This document shows positions 34,480-47,098 of a stretch of DNA of 64,000 nucleotides, piece after piece. Source of the DNA: Ianthella basta (Eukaryota; Porifera; Demospongiae; Verongiida; Ianthellidae); the NCBI GenBank assembly GCA_964019415.1, contig OZ025870.1, positions 7,834,415 to 7,898,414 of the forward strand, given 5' to 3'. The notes beneath the pieces were generated by a model, which was not told where the DNA came from, made no database searches, and saw nothing but the letters and a program-made list of their open reading frames with translations. The translations under genes and the position numbers were made by a program. Positions within the stretch are counted from its first letter, which is position 1, and each line of letters starts with the position of its first letter.

Positions 34480-35965
34480 TTCATATTTGGTTTCCCAACC
34501 CAAAATGCGAGCTTTCAGAGTAGAAGAAAATAGAGAAAGTTAGCCAAAACATCCATCTTATTAAAATGGAGCTAGGCCGATTTTTTTGTCCGCACTAATC
34601 TCGGAAACCGTGCGTAGCGTTTGCAGAAAACGCAATCCAAATGTCGAAGCGCTATCCGGAGGGTGTTCTCGGCTGGGTTTTCCGCCAACTCGCCATACGT
34701 TACTATAGGTCGCCATTTTTGTTTTACGGAGGAAAGCGAAGTAGATTACGGAATTCGCAGCTATTCCTTTGTTACAAAATTCCTCCTGGGGAGATGGTGC
34801 GACGGCTTCTTTGCTGTCGTTATAGCACAATGTAGAAGGCTGTGGGTGATATAAGCTATATAGCGGAGCGGAAAGCGCCGTCTTACGCGAGTGAAAGCGG
34901 CTCGATGGCGAAAGGATGGACACAAGTTATGCGGTTTTAGGCTTGCGCAATTATCTCATGACGTCATCGTAATACATTTCTTCCAAACAAAGCAACTTGC
35001 AACCGTTACAGTGCGCATATGCCGAACATTAAGGGCAACACCGGACTAACCAAGAAGTCAAGACATTCAGGGAAGATGAGAGCTCGTAGGAACCGACGAA
35101 AACTGTCAAAACTCCAAGACTATCACTCAACCTTCACTCACAAGAGTCAGCACCAGAGGAAAAGCAGGAGCCAGCTCAAGGGAAGTCAGCTCAAAGGACC
35201 AACTAGGAGTCAACTCAAGAGAACAGCCAGGAATCAGCTCAAAGGGGCCATCATGAGTCTGTTCTGTTTAATTTAGAGGGCAATACAAGACGCTTAATTG
35301 ACTCTGCTGAAGGTGATTCAAGGTGGACAAGGAGTCAGCTGCGTGCAACTCAATAGCTAACTGCAACTGCAGCATCTATAGCTATCACTCAGTAGCCAGG
35401 TTTGGAAGTGCTTTGCATCAGAAGCACTGGCATCGGAAGCACCTGCGTTGGGCGCCCTTCTCTGCTAGTTTATATAATATGGTTAAGTTTATTAGGTGGC
35501 TGCATATCATGGCCTTTGGGACTTGGCTTTACATTCATAACATCACCCACAAAACTCCTTGCTAGGGAGATTTTTTGGGAAAGAAACCTTGCTGCCCTCC
35601 TGGGATCCTAATATGCCCTTTTAGAACAGTTAATTGAATTACTTGACAGGATGTGGGTGGCTGCAGAGTCCTCATGTGCCACCCACATTCCTACAAGTGA
35701 AGGTCTTTGGGAAAGCATGCCTGAAGAGAGAGTGCTGTATTTGTATACCTCAACTGGCCATTAACTGGTTGAATCACAATCATTGATGAAATTTAAATGT
35801 TTATACAGCATTGCCCAGCCATCATGACCATGCAGTGCATGCAAACAGCTCAGCAGTATGATTCTTCATGGAAGCCACATTGTTGAAAGTAATGTATGGT
35901 AACCACAATGTAACCTCTGGATAGCATTAAATAGTGGCCTCTGTTGCAGTTAACAGCAGTTGTGT
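34480..35965. other. Upstream region of the DEATH-ApoL gene, CpG-richer, unresolved
   Basis: 34560-35000 is CpG-richer than its surroundings and has TGACGTCA at 34959-34966; it may be a promoter. A basic ORF at 35019-35276 (85 residues, with SQLKG repeated several times) is followed in another frame by similar sequence to about 35367; its identity is unknown and it may be transposon-derived. 34480-34560 resembles 37150-37235 (shared CCCAACCCAA, GAGCTTTC, TAGCCAAA), a dispersed repeat. Confidence 0.4.
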
Positions 35966-35968
35966 GAG

Positions 35969-38900
35969 ATGGAACCTCGAAAGCCATTGGAGCACAAGTA
36001 CCTAATGCCCTATGTTTCAGACCTGTCTGAGCACTGGCAGATAGTTGGTGGCCACTGCGGTCTACAGAGTGAAGTTGAAAAGCTTAAGCAAGACAGTAAC
36101 ACTGCAGACGACCACCTCAGCCACATTTTATATCAGTGGCTGCAAAAAGGAGAGGCTCCCCACACATGGGATTTCTTCATTGATGTTGTGGCATCAGTGG
36201 GGAAAGAGAAGGTGGCACAGAGGATTGAGAAGGACGTATTTGGAAGTGAGTGATAGTTTCAACCGTTTTGCAGGCAAACAGTAATTGTCTTGAAGCCTGT
36301 TTTGGCTTGAATTTACTGTACTCACAATAACGGTATATATATTATTTGCCGTTGCTAGGTGGTTGCTGTGTTTATTGAGTGACTATAAAAGTGCTACTTG
36401 CAGTGAGAGGTGACAATTTGTTATCAGACAGGGATTATATCTTATTGGAGAGCGATTATATCTTATTGGAGAGCCAGAATATCTAATCGGGTTCACGAAA
36501 ATATCTAATCGGGTTCATTGTGATTCAATCAATAGGAACAACATTTCACATGCAAGTGCTTGCATTCAGACCAAACACAAGAACAGTTCAATGAAGCATA
36601 CAATAACTCTACCCAACCAGTAATATGGTTGGGTTTTGAATATCTATTGTGCCACTGTAGTTTCAGTCATGGAAAAGGGTGCAAAAAGCTTAAGCTTCAT
36701 CCTATTGGAACCACTGACCAAACTGATTAATTACTGCCGTTCTACCGTACTACAGTGCGTATGAATCGGCCACTATCGCACAAATTTCAACGAAATTTGT
36801 GCGCCGATGGTGGCCGATTCTTCCGCACGAGAGGACCCGGTCAGAAAGACATCTCAAGTACGTAGCTAGCTACCGAACGAACATAGAGACTCAGATCATG
36901 GCCAGTTCCGACCCAGCTGATCACCAATTCATCGTGTTGTCCCACCGTCAGATTCCTCTGAGCCAGCTTGGCTCCCTCCGCCTCCAATGCCGTCGGGCGC
37001 ACCTTCCGCGAAAGCCCAGACAATTGACGATTGTGGTAGGCGGATACGGATCTCCGTCTGCTCTCCTAGCCTCCACTACAAAACGAGCAAGCGCCTTCGA
37101 TCGCGTTGCAGGAGCGGGGCAAGACGTCTCCGGGGTGTGGCGTACCGACTTTAACTTGTGGTTGCCCAACCCAATATGTGAGCTTTCTTAGTATATAAAA
37201 TGCACAAAAAGGTAGCCAAAGCATTGACATACATGGCTGTTTATTAGGTGGCTGCATCCTGCCTTTGGGGTGTCACTGTACACAATATCATCCACACTCC
37301 TGCAAACGAAGTTCTTAAAGAAAATACAGTGCCTGTGCAGCCATAGACACAGTGTCTTTATGGTTATCCAGAATCCTTGTTGAGGATTAAACTGCATATG
37401 GGTTCTTGTAGCCTGGTTAGGCTTAAGATCGAAGGGTCTGTCTAGTTGAGATATCCTGTATCCAACCACATCCTGGGTGTTATGAAGAATAACACCCAGG
37501 ATGTGGTCACTGAACAACTGTCACCCCACTATAATTGAAACAACATTCTCTATTATATGCTTGTGTGTGTGTGTGTGTGTGTGTGTCGATATGTGTTACT
37601 GTCTGCAGTGGCATGTAGCCTGCTGTTTCATGTGAATGCTGAGTACAGTGCAATATGTATGTCAGTTAGATAGTGATATCGAACTTCCAGGGCTCCTTCT
37701 CGGCCCATGAAGTTGGGGCAATGTCGATTGCAATTCTTGGCGAAAGCCCAGACAATTGACGATTGTGGTAGGCGGATACGGATCTCCGTCTGCTCTCCTA
37801 GCCTCCACTACAAAACGAGCAAGCCACAGATTCAGCAGCAGGGTGCTCAAGGAGAGCTGAGGGGCACCTTTCACTGCGGCGCTTGTTACGCTCTTCCCGC
37901 CACTCGTCCAGAGCGCGAACTCTCCAGTTGGTCGCTCTCACTGTGGTCGGCGGAACGTAGCGTTTCAAATCTCAGACATCTTGCCTGGCGACACTGGAGG
38001 GGCGAAGCGTGTCGTCGGCTGTTCTGGAAAGCTGTAGATTTCTTTTTCTCCTTGCACGGTTCTTCGAAATCCGGACCCAAATCATCGCGCGAATGTGTCT
38101 ATATGGGATAGGCTACAAATAGGTTATATCCCTAGCTTCTTCCTGTGTTACAGGATATCACCTCGGTGCGAAGCAGCTGATGATTCATTAGACTCCATAG
38201 CAGCCGACGCCTCATTAGGCTCCGCAGCAGACAACTTGTTAGAGTCCAAGACGAACAATATGGGGCAGCCATTTTTCGTCAAAAGTTTAAGTATGATCCG
38301 ATCTTATTTAGGCGGGTGCCGAACAATTAGGGAGTTGAAAAATTAGGGAAAATACGCTAATATACGTTATATGCAATATGATACATGGAGTCTGGCCAGT
38401 TTGAATTTTGTACGAGTGGTAGTCTTTGACTGTGTATATACTGTAAGATTTCTATCCTTTTCCTTAATATAGCAAATACCCGATTTCCAGAAGGACCACA
38501 TGAGTCTGCTGCAGTATGCAAAAGAACATATGATGGTGGGTGTATATGCATATGGTTTGAAGCCACATAAGTATCAAGAGATAAGTGTATTTGCTTGTCA
38601 GTCTGTGGCCTTTTGCATGAGGAATTTCTTAGAGTGCTCTTGATTCACTCCAGTGACTTTACGTGTATTTAGTTCAGTCTTCTGTATCAATCTACTGTAC
38701 TACTGTTAGTGACATTTGAGGCATCACTGATCCACGGGTGAAGTGGTACAGTGCTCCTATTCTGTTTGTATGTAAGATAAACGAGTCAGTTGAAACTATG
38801 TCAAGTACTAGTAATGGAAGCCTACCTTTCTTTTGAATTGAGACTTCCATTAGACTTGACATAGTTACAATCGATTTGTCTGTCTTATATATGTATGAGT

Positions 38901-41900
38901 GTACATATATTTGTGTTTATAGCAAGTCTACCTTTCTTTGTCATTGCGATTTCTTTATCTGGGTCAGTGATAGTTTCCCATAGATCATGAACTGTTCATT
39001 TAGGTAACCCAAATGTGGAAAGCATCAACAGCTAGGGAAATTAGAAATGTGCACACTGCTTGAAGGCACCAATGCAAGTCAGATACTTTAGAAGTTTCAT
39101 TGATATTGACAGTGGCCACTTTGGAGCAAGACTACTTGTTGTGCTCCAGACTCTATTGCAACATTCTGCTGTGACTATGCATGTAGTTTGCAAATGCATG
39201 TCTGGCATCACTTACGTGATGGTACATAGCTACATCTGCAGTTATACAAGACTGGCAGCTAGACCAAACTCCTTGGCGATGATGAGAAGTTAATAATAAT
39301 AATAATAATAATAAACGTAAATTCATAAGAGTAATGATTATGGGCAGTAAAATGTTCTGCCATAGGAGATTGAACATTTCCAAGTTACATGTGTGGTAGT
39401 CTTTGGTTGTGTTGACTGATGTACTGGTACATTTTCATTCTATCTCATACAGCAAATACCCAATTTCCAAAGAAGCATGGTGAATCTGATGCTGTGTATG
39501 AGAGCGCAGCTGAAGGTGGGTGTGTATGAATTTTGCTTCAAGCCACATATGTATGGAGAGATAATTAAGGCCTTTTGCTTGAGTATATTCTGGGAGTGCC
39601 CCTGATTCTCTCCAGTGACTCTATATAAATTATAGTCCAATCTTGTTATGTACAGGGAAAGTGGAGTGAAGTTAAGCCAAAATTTTGATGTTAGAATCTA
39701 CCTTCACATATTCGTATATCCTTTGGTCTGGGTGTTGCAGCTAGATGCTGACATCTTGATTGAAGGTATTGTGTTCTACCTTTTCGTAGTTTCTCAGCAG
39801 TGGCAAATCCAATATCCCTTCATTGATGAGCTGGGAGACAGTTTCGCTATGCTTGTTGCTGAAGTAAAAGAAAAGGTTCATCAACTAGAGCTGAGTGAAC
39901 GTAGCAAGCTCAAGATGATTGTTGAAGAAAAGCTTGGAACTAAAGGCGCTGCCAGGAAGGTATCGCTTTCTGCTGAATCAGCTGAACAGCTGATGGATGG
40001 AATGCGCCAATACTGGGATTTTCTCAGCTTTGAGATTTTGCAGCTTGTAGTGAAGTTCTTAAAAGACAAGGAACTTGCAAGGTACCTGCGCGAGTATGAA
40101 GAATCCGTCAGAGAGAGGGTTACACAAACTCTTGAAGAATGTAAGAACAACAAGATTAAACCACAAGCACCTCCCAAATGCGCAATCGTACCTCTGAAGC
40201 TCCATGTTGATCCACGCAGCTACTCACTTGACAAAGTTTTACAGATGCAGGACTTCCTTGTGTATAAGATGGGAATTAAGCTGGCTTTGTTTGCTGGATG
40301 GATGAAAGGCAGCGTCATCCTGTACTTTTACATCCTGGAGAGTGACGTTGAGAATGTCACTCTTCATTTGAAAGATCCAGAGTGTTTGAGGCTTTTATGT
40401 CTCACACTAGATGTACAGAATGTACAGGTTGGCCTTTGCAAAGGAATAGTTCATGGCAAGTTTGTGGAGGTGAGTCTACAGTTGCAAATCTGCTCAGTTG
40501 TCATCGCCAAGCTTTTCAAACCAACAAAAACCCTGCTGCATCTGGTGACAGCAATTACAATAGTCAGTTCATCTTGTATCTGTCTATTGTATTGGAGGCC
40601 TGAATGCTGTCCGTTTATATACAGTTATATACCATACATGTCAGAATATCCCATGGCTTGCCATGATGTCTGCGTTGCTTTGAGGGATGCTATTGTAGAT
40701 GTCATGACTATATAGTGGAATTGAGAAGTGGTCACACTAGCTGTCTGTCATATAGCATCTCTTGGGATCCTTGATGCATTCGATCTGTACACGTGTGCAT
40801 TGACTGTAGGCTAATGTGTTCATTTAAACCAGTTTTCTTATCTTCATGTCCACTATCTCAGTGTTCGCCAATAGCAAGTAATGTATATATATATATATAC
40901 CGCCACATACAACCACCACCACCACCACCACCACCACACAGTGCAAGTAACAATGGGACCACCACATGTGGCAGTAGAGTAAATGTGGTAGTTGGTGGCA
41001 GAAAAGACCACCAGCACAAGTAACAGAGGGTCAGGACCACATGTGCCCTCAGAGTAAACAAATGGGAATCGGAATTGGAATCAGTAATGTTATTAACATG
41101 CATTAGGGGAATCCCTTTAGCGAGCAGCCCACAATACACACAGACTTATACACAAGCAATTTCGTCAGTCAGAGTGAATCAGTTTAAATTTGTGTTCAGT
41201 GGACAATGTTTGTTGTTAGGGGGTGCAGTCACTGAAAATCCTGCCGCCATGGCCTGGGTGCGATCCATTGACATCCCATAATCTCTGGCTCTTGAATCTT
41301 GAACCTTGTACCTTGCACTCTAGCCCACCAGCACCCCCAAACCCCACCCAATTACTTGGTGGTGGAAAATACTACCAGCGCAAGTTACAGAGGGTCAGGA
41401 CAAGCACGAGCACCATTGGAGTGCCTGATGCAGGAAGCAATTGTTACTTGCAAAATTATATATTTATTTAGATTAGTGGTGTATATTTTACTTGCACTGT
41501 ATACATTGAAACCTGTTTAAGACAGCCACCTGCGGGCCAGTTTTAACTGACCTTAATAGCGAGGTTGTTGCTCCAGAGAGGAAGATGGCAATGTTTTATT
41601 GCTATTTGGGGCCAGGGAGGCTGGCTTTTTTAGAGAGGTGGCTGCCGAACACAGGGACCATATCTTAGACAGGTTCCACTGTAATCAGATTGCATATTGT
41701 GTAATGTGTGCTTTAACTCTGAACTGCAGGTAAATAGCCAAATGCAGTTGGAAGAGATGAGACTGTTGCAGGATGCTGAGTTTGATGAAGCTCGCAAGGC
41801 CATGGAGGTGATTGAGCAATCTCTGAAGAAATGGTTGGTACAGTATGACCATGCCATTGAAGCTCTGAAGGAATATCAAGAGCAACTTGAGAAAAGCTAC

Positions 41901-43309
41901 CACAAGCGTACTATTTCAAAGGTAGCCGGTGCTTCGGTGGCCATTGTGGGCAGTGGTCTTGCCATTACTGGGTTTGGACTCAGCTTTGTCACATTTGGTG
42001 CCAGTCTTGGCTTGACTGTTGCTGGAGGAGCTGCAGCAGTGGCTGGGGGCATGACAATGGGAGGAGCCGACCTTGGCAACTGGATTAAATTGCGACCCAT
42101 AATGAAGAGAGTGCGGGCAATTGTCAATGATTGCGACAAAATATTTTATGATATGCAAGACAGTGAAATGAAGATTAAGGCCTCTTGTGAGAGCCTCAGT
42201 GTCAAGTTCCCAAGCTTCTCTGAAGAGCAAATTCTCCTTGCTGTCTCCCACAATGTTGAAAGTGGACTACATCAAGCAGTTAAAGGTGCAGTAGGATACA
42301 CATACTATTGGCAAAGTAGTATGAAAGTATTCGGGATGCTGAAGTGATAGGATGATATTTTCAATGGACTTTTGAGCACTTCAGGAAAGTCACTTCTTGC
42401 ATGATCAGTGATTCAAATCAACGTAGCATTTTGTGGGCTTAGACAAGCCAGCATTGCCAGCATATGCCTGACGAAGACCATGACGGTTGCATTAATTGCT
42501 TTTGATTTGTTAACCAAGAAGTGACTTCACCAGTGTGATTGAATGTTCAAAGAGTTATAGTATCATTCCATTCTATTTACAATGAATGTAGAACAGAATG
42601 TATGTATGTATGTAATGTATGCAGAATGTAGCCAAAGGACATTTCATGCATGACATTGACATGCATGAGTCTAAAATCTCTCTTTGCTGTTGCCATATAG
42701 CTAGCTAACCACGTAAACAAGCTTAAATCCTGTTCAACATCTTCTGCCTGTCTCTAATCTTCCTCTATTTCATTCCTGACACGTCAAGGAATCAATACAT
42801 CCATTGGGTCATGCAATGCAGAATATGATACAAGACAATTCAGTCTACATTTCCCAGTTAGCATCATGTGATACATCCACCTGTACCTTGCATCTGCCGT
42901 TTTGTTTCACTCCTATGCTGTTTTGTTTTGTACAGCTGCTCAAGCTGGAAGCACCATCTGTCAGGGTGGCAAAGTCACTGGTGTCAGTCTGCTGCGCACT
43001 GGAGTACGATTGGGAGGGAACACATGCACTTCTACAGTTGGTGCAGTGAGAATTGCCTGGACAGGACTCCACACTGTTGCTGGAGGGCTGAGCATTGCTG
43101 GAGTGGCCCTAGATGTTGCCACTCTCCCCTTGGATGTCTTTGTCTTGGCCAAGGGTGCATATGACATTCACAAGTATCGAACTGGAAAAGGATCAAACTC
43201 AAATGCAGCAAAGCGAGTCAAAAAGGCAATTGACCAGCTAATTGAAGGAAGACAGACACTGATGGCAGCTCAGGAAGCTAGTGGACAACTGCAATTGCAA
43301 GTTGCCTAA
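35969..43309 (+). CDS. DEATH domain-apolipoprotein L-like fusion protein
   Basis: Six exons join in phase: 35969-36245, 38473-38535, 39453-39515, 39790-40469, 41730-42285, 42936-43309; 670 residues. Exon 1 encodes a DEATH-type fold (LSEHWQIVGGHCGLQSEVEK to VASVGKEKVAQRI). Exons 2 and 3 are duplicated 21-residue linkers. Exon 4 (residues 135-361) is helical, with YWDFLSFEILQLVV and a segment around GSVILYFYILESDV; I do not recognise the family. Exons 5-6 are ApoL-like: coiled coil, then a glycine-rich hydrophobic stretch (residues 426-478, GLAITGFGLSFVTFGASLGL), and a second one containing LDVATLPLDVFVLAKGA. ApoL proteins insert in membranes and are linked to cell death and immunity. A role as a death-signalled membrane effector is inference. 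The exon 5 donor (G|GTGCAG) is weak. Confidence 0.75.
36763..36825. repeat. Imperfect hairpin
   Basis: GAATCGGCCACTATCG...CACAAATTTC followed after AAC by its near-inverse ending GGTGGCCGATTC. Lies in intron 1 of the DEATH-ApoL gene. Confidence 0.7.
37008..37092. repeat. 85-bp direct repeat, first copy
   Basis: Identical by eye to 37740-37824, starting GCGAAAGCCCAGACAATTG and ending AAAACGAGCAAGC. Sequences on either side differ. Confidence 0.9.
37465..37508. repeat. Hairpin with 19-bp arms
   Basis: ACCACATCCTGGGTGTTAT, a short loop, and the exact inverse. Probably a small foldback element; intronic. Confidence 0.8.
37740..37824. repeat. 85-bp direct repeat, second copy
   Basis: See 37008-37092. 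Confidence 0.9.
38768..38905. repeat. Foldback element, imperfect arms
   Basis: AACTATGTCAAGT and AATGGAAG recur inverted (TTCCATT, ACTTGACATAGTT). Intronic in the DEATH-ApoL gene. Confidence 0.6.
41504..41681. mobile_element. Pogo-like MITE, intronic
   Basis: Ends CATTGAAACCTGT and the inverted CAGTGGAACCTGT, TA on both sides. Lies immediately before the acceptor of exon 5 of the DEATH-ApoL gene. Confidence 0.65.
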
Positions 43310-45100
43310 TCCAGCAGGAATTAAAATTTCCTAGCTAGAAACTGTGTATTCTTGATTGCACTATAAAGTAGCATCTTATGAGACACAAGCAGCATATGGT
43401 AATATAACAGAATTGTTTAGTGTTTAGTGTTTGTAATGAATAAATGTGCTACAAATATTCATTTAATTATTTTTTCAGGACATATTGTACTAATGTATAT
43501 AGAGACCTAATTAGATGCAATTAAATTAATGGTGTGGTAATGGCATCATATATGTACAAATGAAATCAAAGCATGTCAGTAGTGCTGTCTATGTAGGGAT
43601 GGCAGTGGTTGTTTGTATGCTGTAAGAAATAAACATATTTTTCCACAAAATAGCAAGGATGTAGGAATGGTATAAAAATGGCAGAAACAGGTAAATGCTG
43701 CTACACAATGAAGCACTAACAATACATGCGAGAATGCAGCACCATCCTTGAAACGTTGCTAGCCCCAGCCAAAGTTAATTAGCTTGCGCGCTGTTTGAAG
43801 GACATTCGCGGTCGTGCATTTCCCCGCCATTTTATAATTACTACATGGTTTGCTTCCAGTTGCCTTTTTCGTATTCTTTTCGTTAGGTTAGCGCGGAACC
43901 TTGTGCTAGCCCACACCTTGAGATCCATGATTAGTTAGGAAGGAAGGAAGTTAAAATAGCTATATCATGCATCTTAGCTCATGCTCTATAAAAAGTGCAG
44001 AAACTAGACATTTTTCTACAAATGTTGTAAGGATGTATATAGGGATGGCATAAAAAGGACAGAAACAAGTAAAGACCTTTGCACAGTGGAGCATTAACCA
44101 TTGTCCCTACATTCAAGCGTGTAGGACTATAAGGTGCAACATTCTTGCATGTAGGGACCATGGTTAATGCTCCACTGTGTAACAGCCTTTACTTGTTTCT
44201 GTCCTTTCTATGCCATCCCTACATCCTTACTATTTTTGTAGAAAATTTTTGATATGTCTAGTGTTAATCTGCACCCTGCATGGCACACTCCCAATTGATG
44301 GTGCGATTGAGTGTGCAGAAATGATGACCTTCAGCTGCTGTGGACCACTATATATCAATATCCAATTGCACCTGTTGCCATTGCACACTGCATGTGTACA
44401 TGTAACAATGTAGACATCTGTTCCTTGAACATCATGCATCATGCTATTCTTTCCTTCAGTGTGCATCTTCTTCTTAATTCATACCATCATGCATACAAGT
44501 AAACTTTTCATTCGTGGCTTACAAGTGAATATCGCCTTCACTTCACCCAACGCTCATGTCCATTGAGCAGAGTAAGTTATAGGACTAGAGTGCTTTCATA
44601 CATGCAGATACAGTATATATACAGCAAGTGCATATAGGAGGTGGGCGAAATAGGGAGCACATTTTTGGAGAGCATGCAGGAGTAAATTCAGAATAAGTGA
44701 AGGAATCATCCCAGTCTCTTGATCTCCAGAGTGAATGTTCACTTTTTGTCCTCAAGGATACACTAAATGCGCCGAAAGGTGTTGGATCTAGCCATCATGA
44801 CAACAAATGGTGTTACATTATATGCACCATATGCACTCCTGCTTGACATGCCACTGGATTGGTTCGCAGACTCATACAGCTACTGCAACGGACCTCTCAT
44901 ACCTGTCAATTAACCAGAACAGTCCACAATGTCTACATTATGCACATCACACATCATCACATCCATTTCAAAATGCTACTGGCTTCAAAATAGGAGGCAC
45001 ATTCAAGGCCCAGCTACCAGAAACACTAAACGGTATAATTATGGTCTTGATACAACTACAGCTACCAGTTACAGTACCAGCTATATAGGTTGCATGTGGC
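43310..45100. other. Intergenic, foldback-rich
   Basis: No gene seen. Contains the foldback at about 44005-44255 and a half-copy at about 43645-43720 (AAGGATGTAGGAATGG, GGCAGAAACAGGTAAA). The part from about 44800 is the homologous 3' flank of SnoaL gene B. Confidence 0.6.
44005..44255. repeat. Long foldback element (about 110-bp arms)
   Basis: GGATGGCATA, GGACAGAAACAAGTAAAG and CAGTGGAGCATTAACCAT occur on the left and inverted on the right, with a centre near 44140. A few mismatches. Confidence 0.85.
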
Positions 45101-45116
45101 ATGTGTGCTCCTCATT

Positions 45117-47034
45117 CTACTCTGGAGGGAGGTTGCTGTTCATGATGTCAGTGTAAAGGTACCACTGGCCATCTATTCTCTGCCAGACAACAACATACCT
45201 ATAAGGAACAGGAACACAAAGTACTTATGTACTTAAGCTTGGTCCCTTCTTCACTTAGTTCATTGTGTATGGGTATGAAGAGGGAGCAAAAGTGTCAGAT
45301 TGAACAATTTCTTGAATATATGGAATACTACATGCACCAAATGACAGAGTGTGCTGTGTACGATGTATGTATTCACTTCAATATCAACACTGGAAACTGG
45401 AGATATGTGCATTTTACACCAAGTTGAGCGTCAAACTTACACAAACATAATACAACACACCCAGTTGCTGAACCACCTATGAAATGGGAAACAGCTGTAC
45501 AGCATGCAGGTACAGACCAAAACTAAGTGGGACTTGCAGCAAGAAGTCACACCACAGTACACCACATGAGAACAATGCCACATACACATGCTTTTCACTG
45601 TCACCAAAGCTAAAAGTAGCAGGCAAGGCCCATGCATGCCAAGCACTTATTATAGTAAATTACCTGGTCACTGAATGCCTATTTGACTGTGACCATTGTA
45701 CAGTCATGCAGCTGGGCATGAATGCCATGTCCAGAGTGACCTTATATTATAATTAGCTATAGCAGTTGGGTTGGGGAAGCACCAGTACCTACTAATACAC
45801 TTGGATGTACATTTATAACAATATTAATGCAATCACAGTCACCCACAGTCACCTTGCTACATTTCATGGTGGTATGGTGAACTTACTTGCCAATGTCACC
45901 CTGCTCTCCTTCCTTCCTCGTGAAGTCATACTTTCCTCGTTCAAACACCATGTCCTGAAGAGGATTCGCCGGCTCCACCTCTTCAGTGGTGAGGACCACT
46001 GATCTATTAATTCCCATCAAATAACCGAAAATAGTAGCCACATCTATAGTAGATTGAAAGTCAAACAGTAATGGATATATATACACAGTTAGCTAGCACC
46101 TCATTTGTTGATGCAGGACTTATTGCACATATTACGGCAGCTGTTTACAGTTTATGGCCAAATATTGCAAGCATTTGCAAACTAATCATATACAAATATA
46201 TATACCTACATGGGACATGAACAAATATTAAGTATTTACTGTATACCTGGATATTTAGTGGCAAACTTGGCAAATTGCTCAAACTGATTATGGCATCTGA
46301 CAGAGACAATTTTGGCAATTGAGCAGGCCTTATGCCATATTGATACTGTGTGAACAATGAAGCAGTTGGAAATATTGGCAGCTGAATGCTCCCTAACCCC
46401 CCAATCAGTCAAAATAATTTCCTGCCAGATTTCTAGTCATACAGTATGTGACACAGTCCATTTCGTAGGGAGCCAGTGCGCACAGCTTGGAGAATAATTT
46501 ACAAGATTTCACATTCAAGATCAGTTTACTGTAACTTACACTTAAACCACAGATACCAATTGCAGATTTTCCAGCTCTAAGTCTTCCACTATTTCAATTG
46601 CATAGCCTGCCTATGAATTGAATCTGTGCTACGAAGTACACAGCTAAATGTTACCGCCGTCATAAGGCGCCTTACCATCATCACTGCAGTCTCTTATTGT
46701 TTGACTCATGTTTAATAGGACATGATGTGACTAGCACTCACACTTTCTTCCAAACAGTGTGGGACCACCAGTGACCAGGAGTTTGCAGTCCTCAGTGTAC
46801 AGCTTGGACAGTGCATCGGCATCACCTTTGTCGAAGGTTTCCATAAAGACCTTCTCGGCCGCGACAATCTCGTCGAATACCGCTACAAAGGTACATGCGT
46901 ACATGGCAACATAGCAAAGTACGGTTAGCAACAGAGACACAAGCCCGTGCCGTGGGCGAGTGCGTAACAGACTAGAAACAGCTAATTATATAAAAACACT
47001 TCAGCTTGCGTCAACTGTAGAACTTACTTCCCAT
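45117..47034 (-). CDS. SnoaL/DUF4440-like small protein B
   Basis: Four exons on the minus strand: 47034-47028 (ATGGGAA), 46882-46742, 46043-45887, 45198-45117; all in phase, 128 residues. Exons 2-4 are 141, 157 and 82 bases, exactly as in gene A. The product reads VFDEIVAAEKVFMETFDKGD, then PLQDMVFERGKYDF, and ends YVVVWQRIDGQWYLYTDIMN. Same NTF2-like fold as gene A and the same uncertainty about activity. The 3' flanks of A and B are also similar for a few hundred bases. Exon 1 differs in length, so the N-termini differ by one residue. Confidence 0.85.
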
Positions 47035-47098
47035 CTTTGCTTTGCAGCGCAGGACAATCCGAATCAGCCCGACCCTAGTTCTCGAGCCTAAACAAAAC

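Noticed and set aside
36799..37191. Plus-strand ORF of 130 residues
   Set aside because: It includes the 85-bp dispersed repeat and has no family match; probably transposon-derived non-coding sequence in an intron.
37465..37508. Rho-independent-like terminator
   Set aside because: A stem-loop in an animal intron without a T tract; a foldback element is more likely.
39742..39766. Possible 25-base exon in the DEATH-ApoL gene
   Set aside because: It has splice-like borders, but joining it in the required phase gives an immediate stop; the acceptor before 39790 fits instead.
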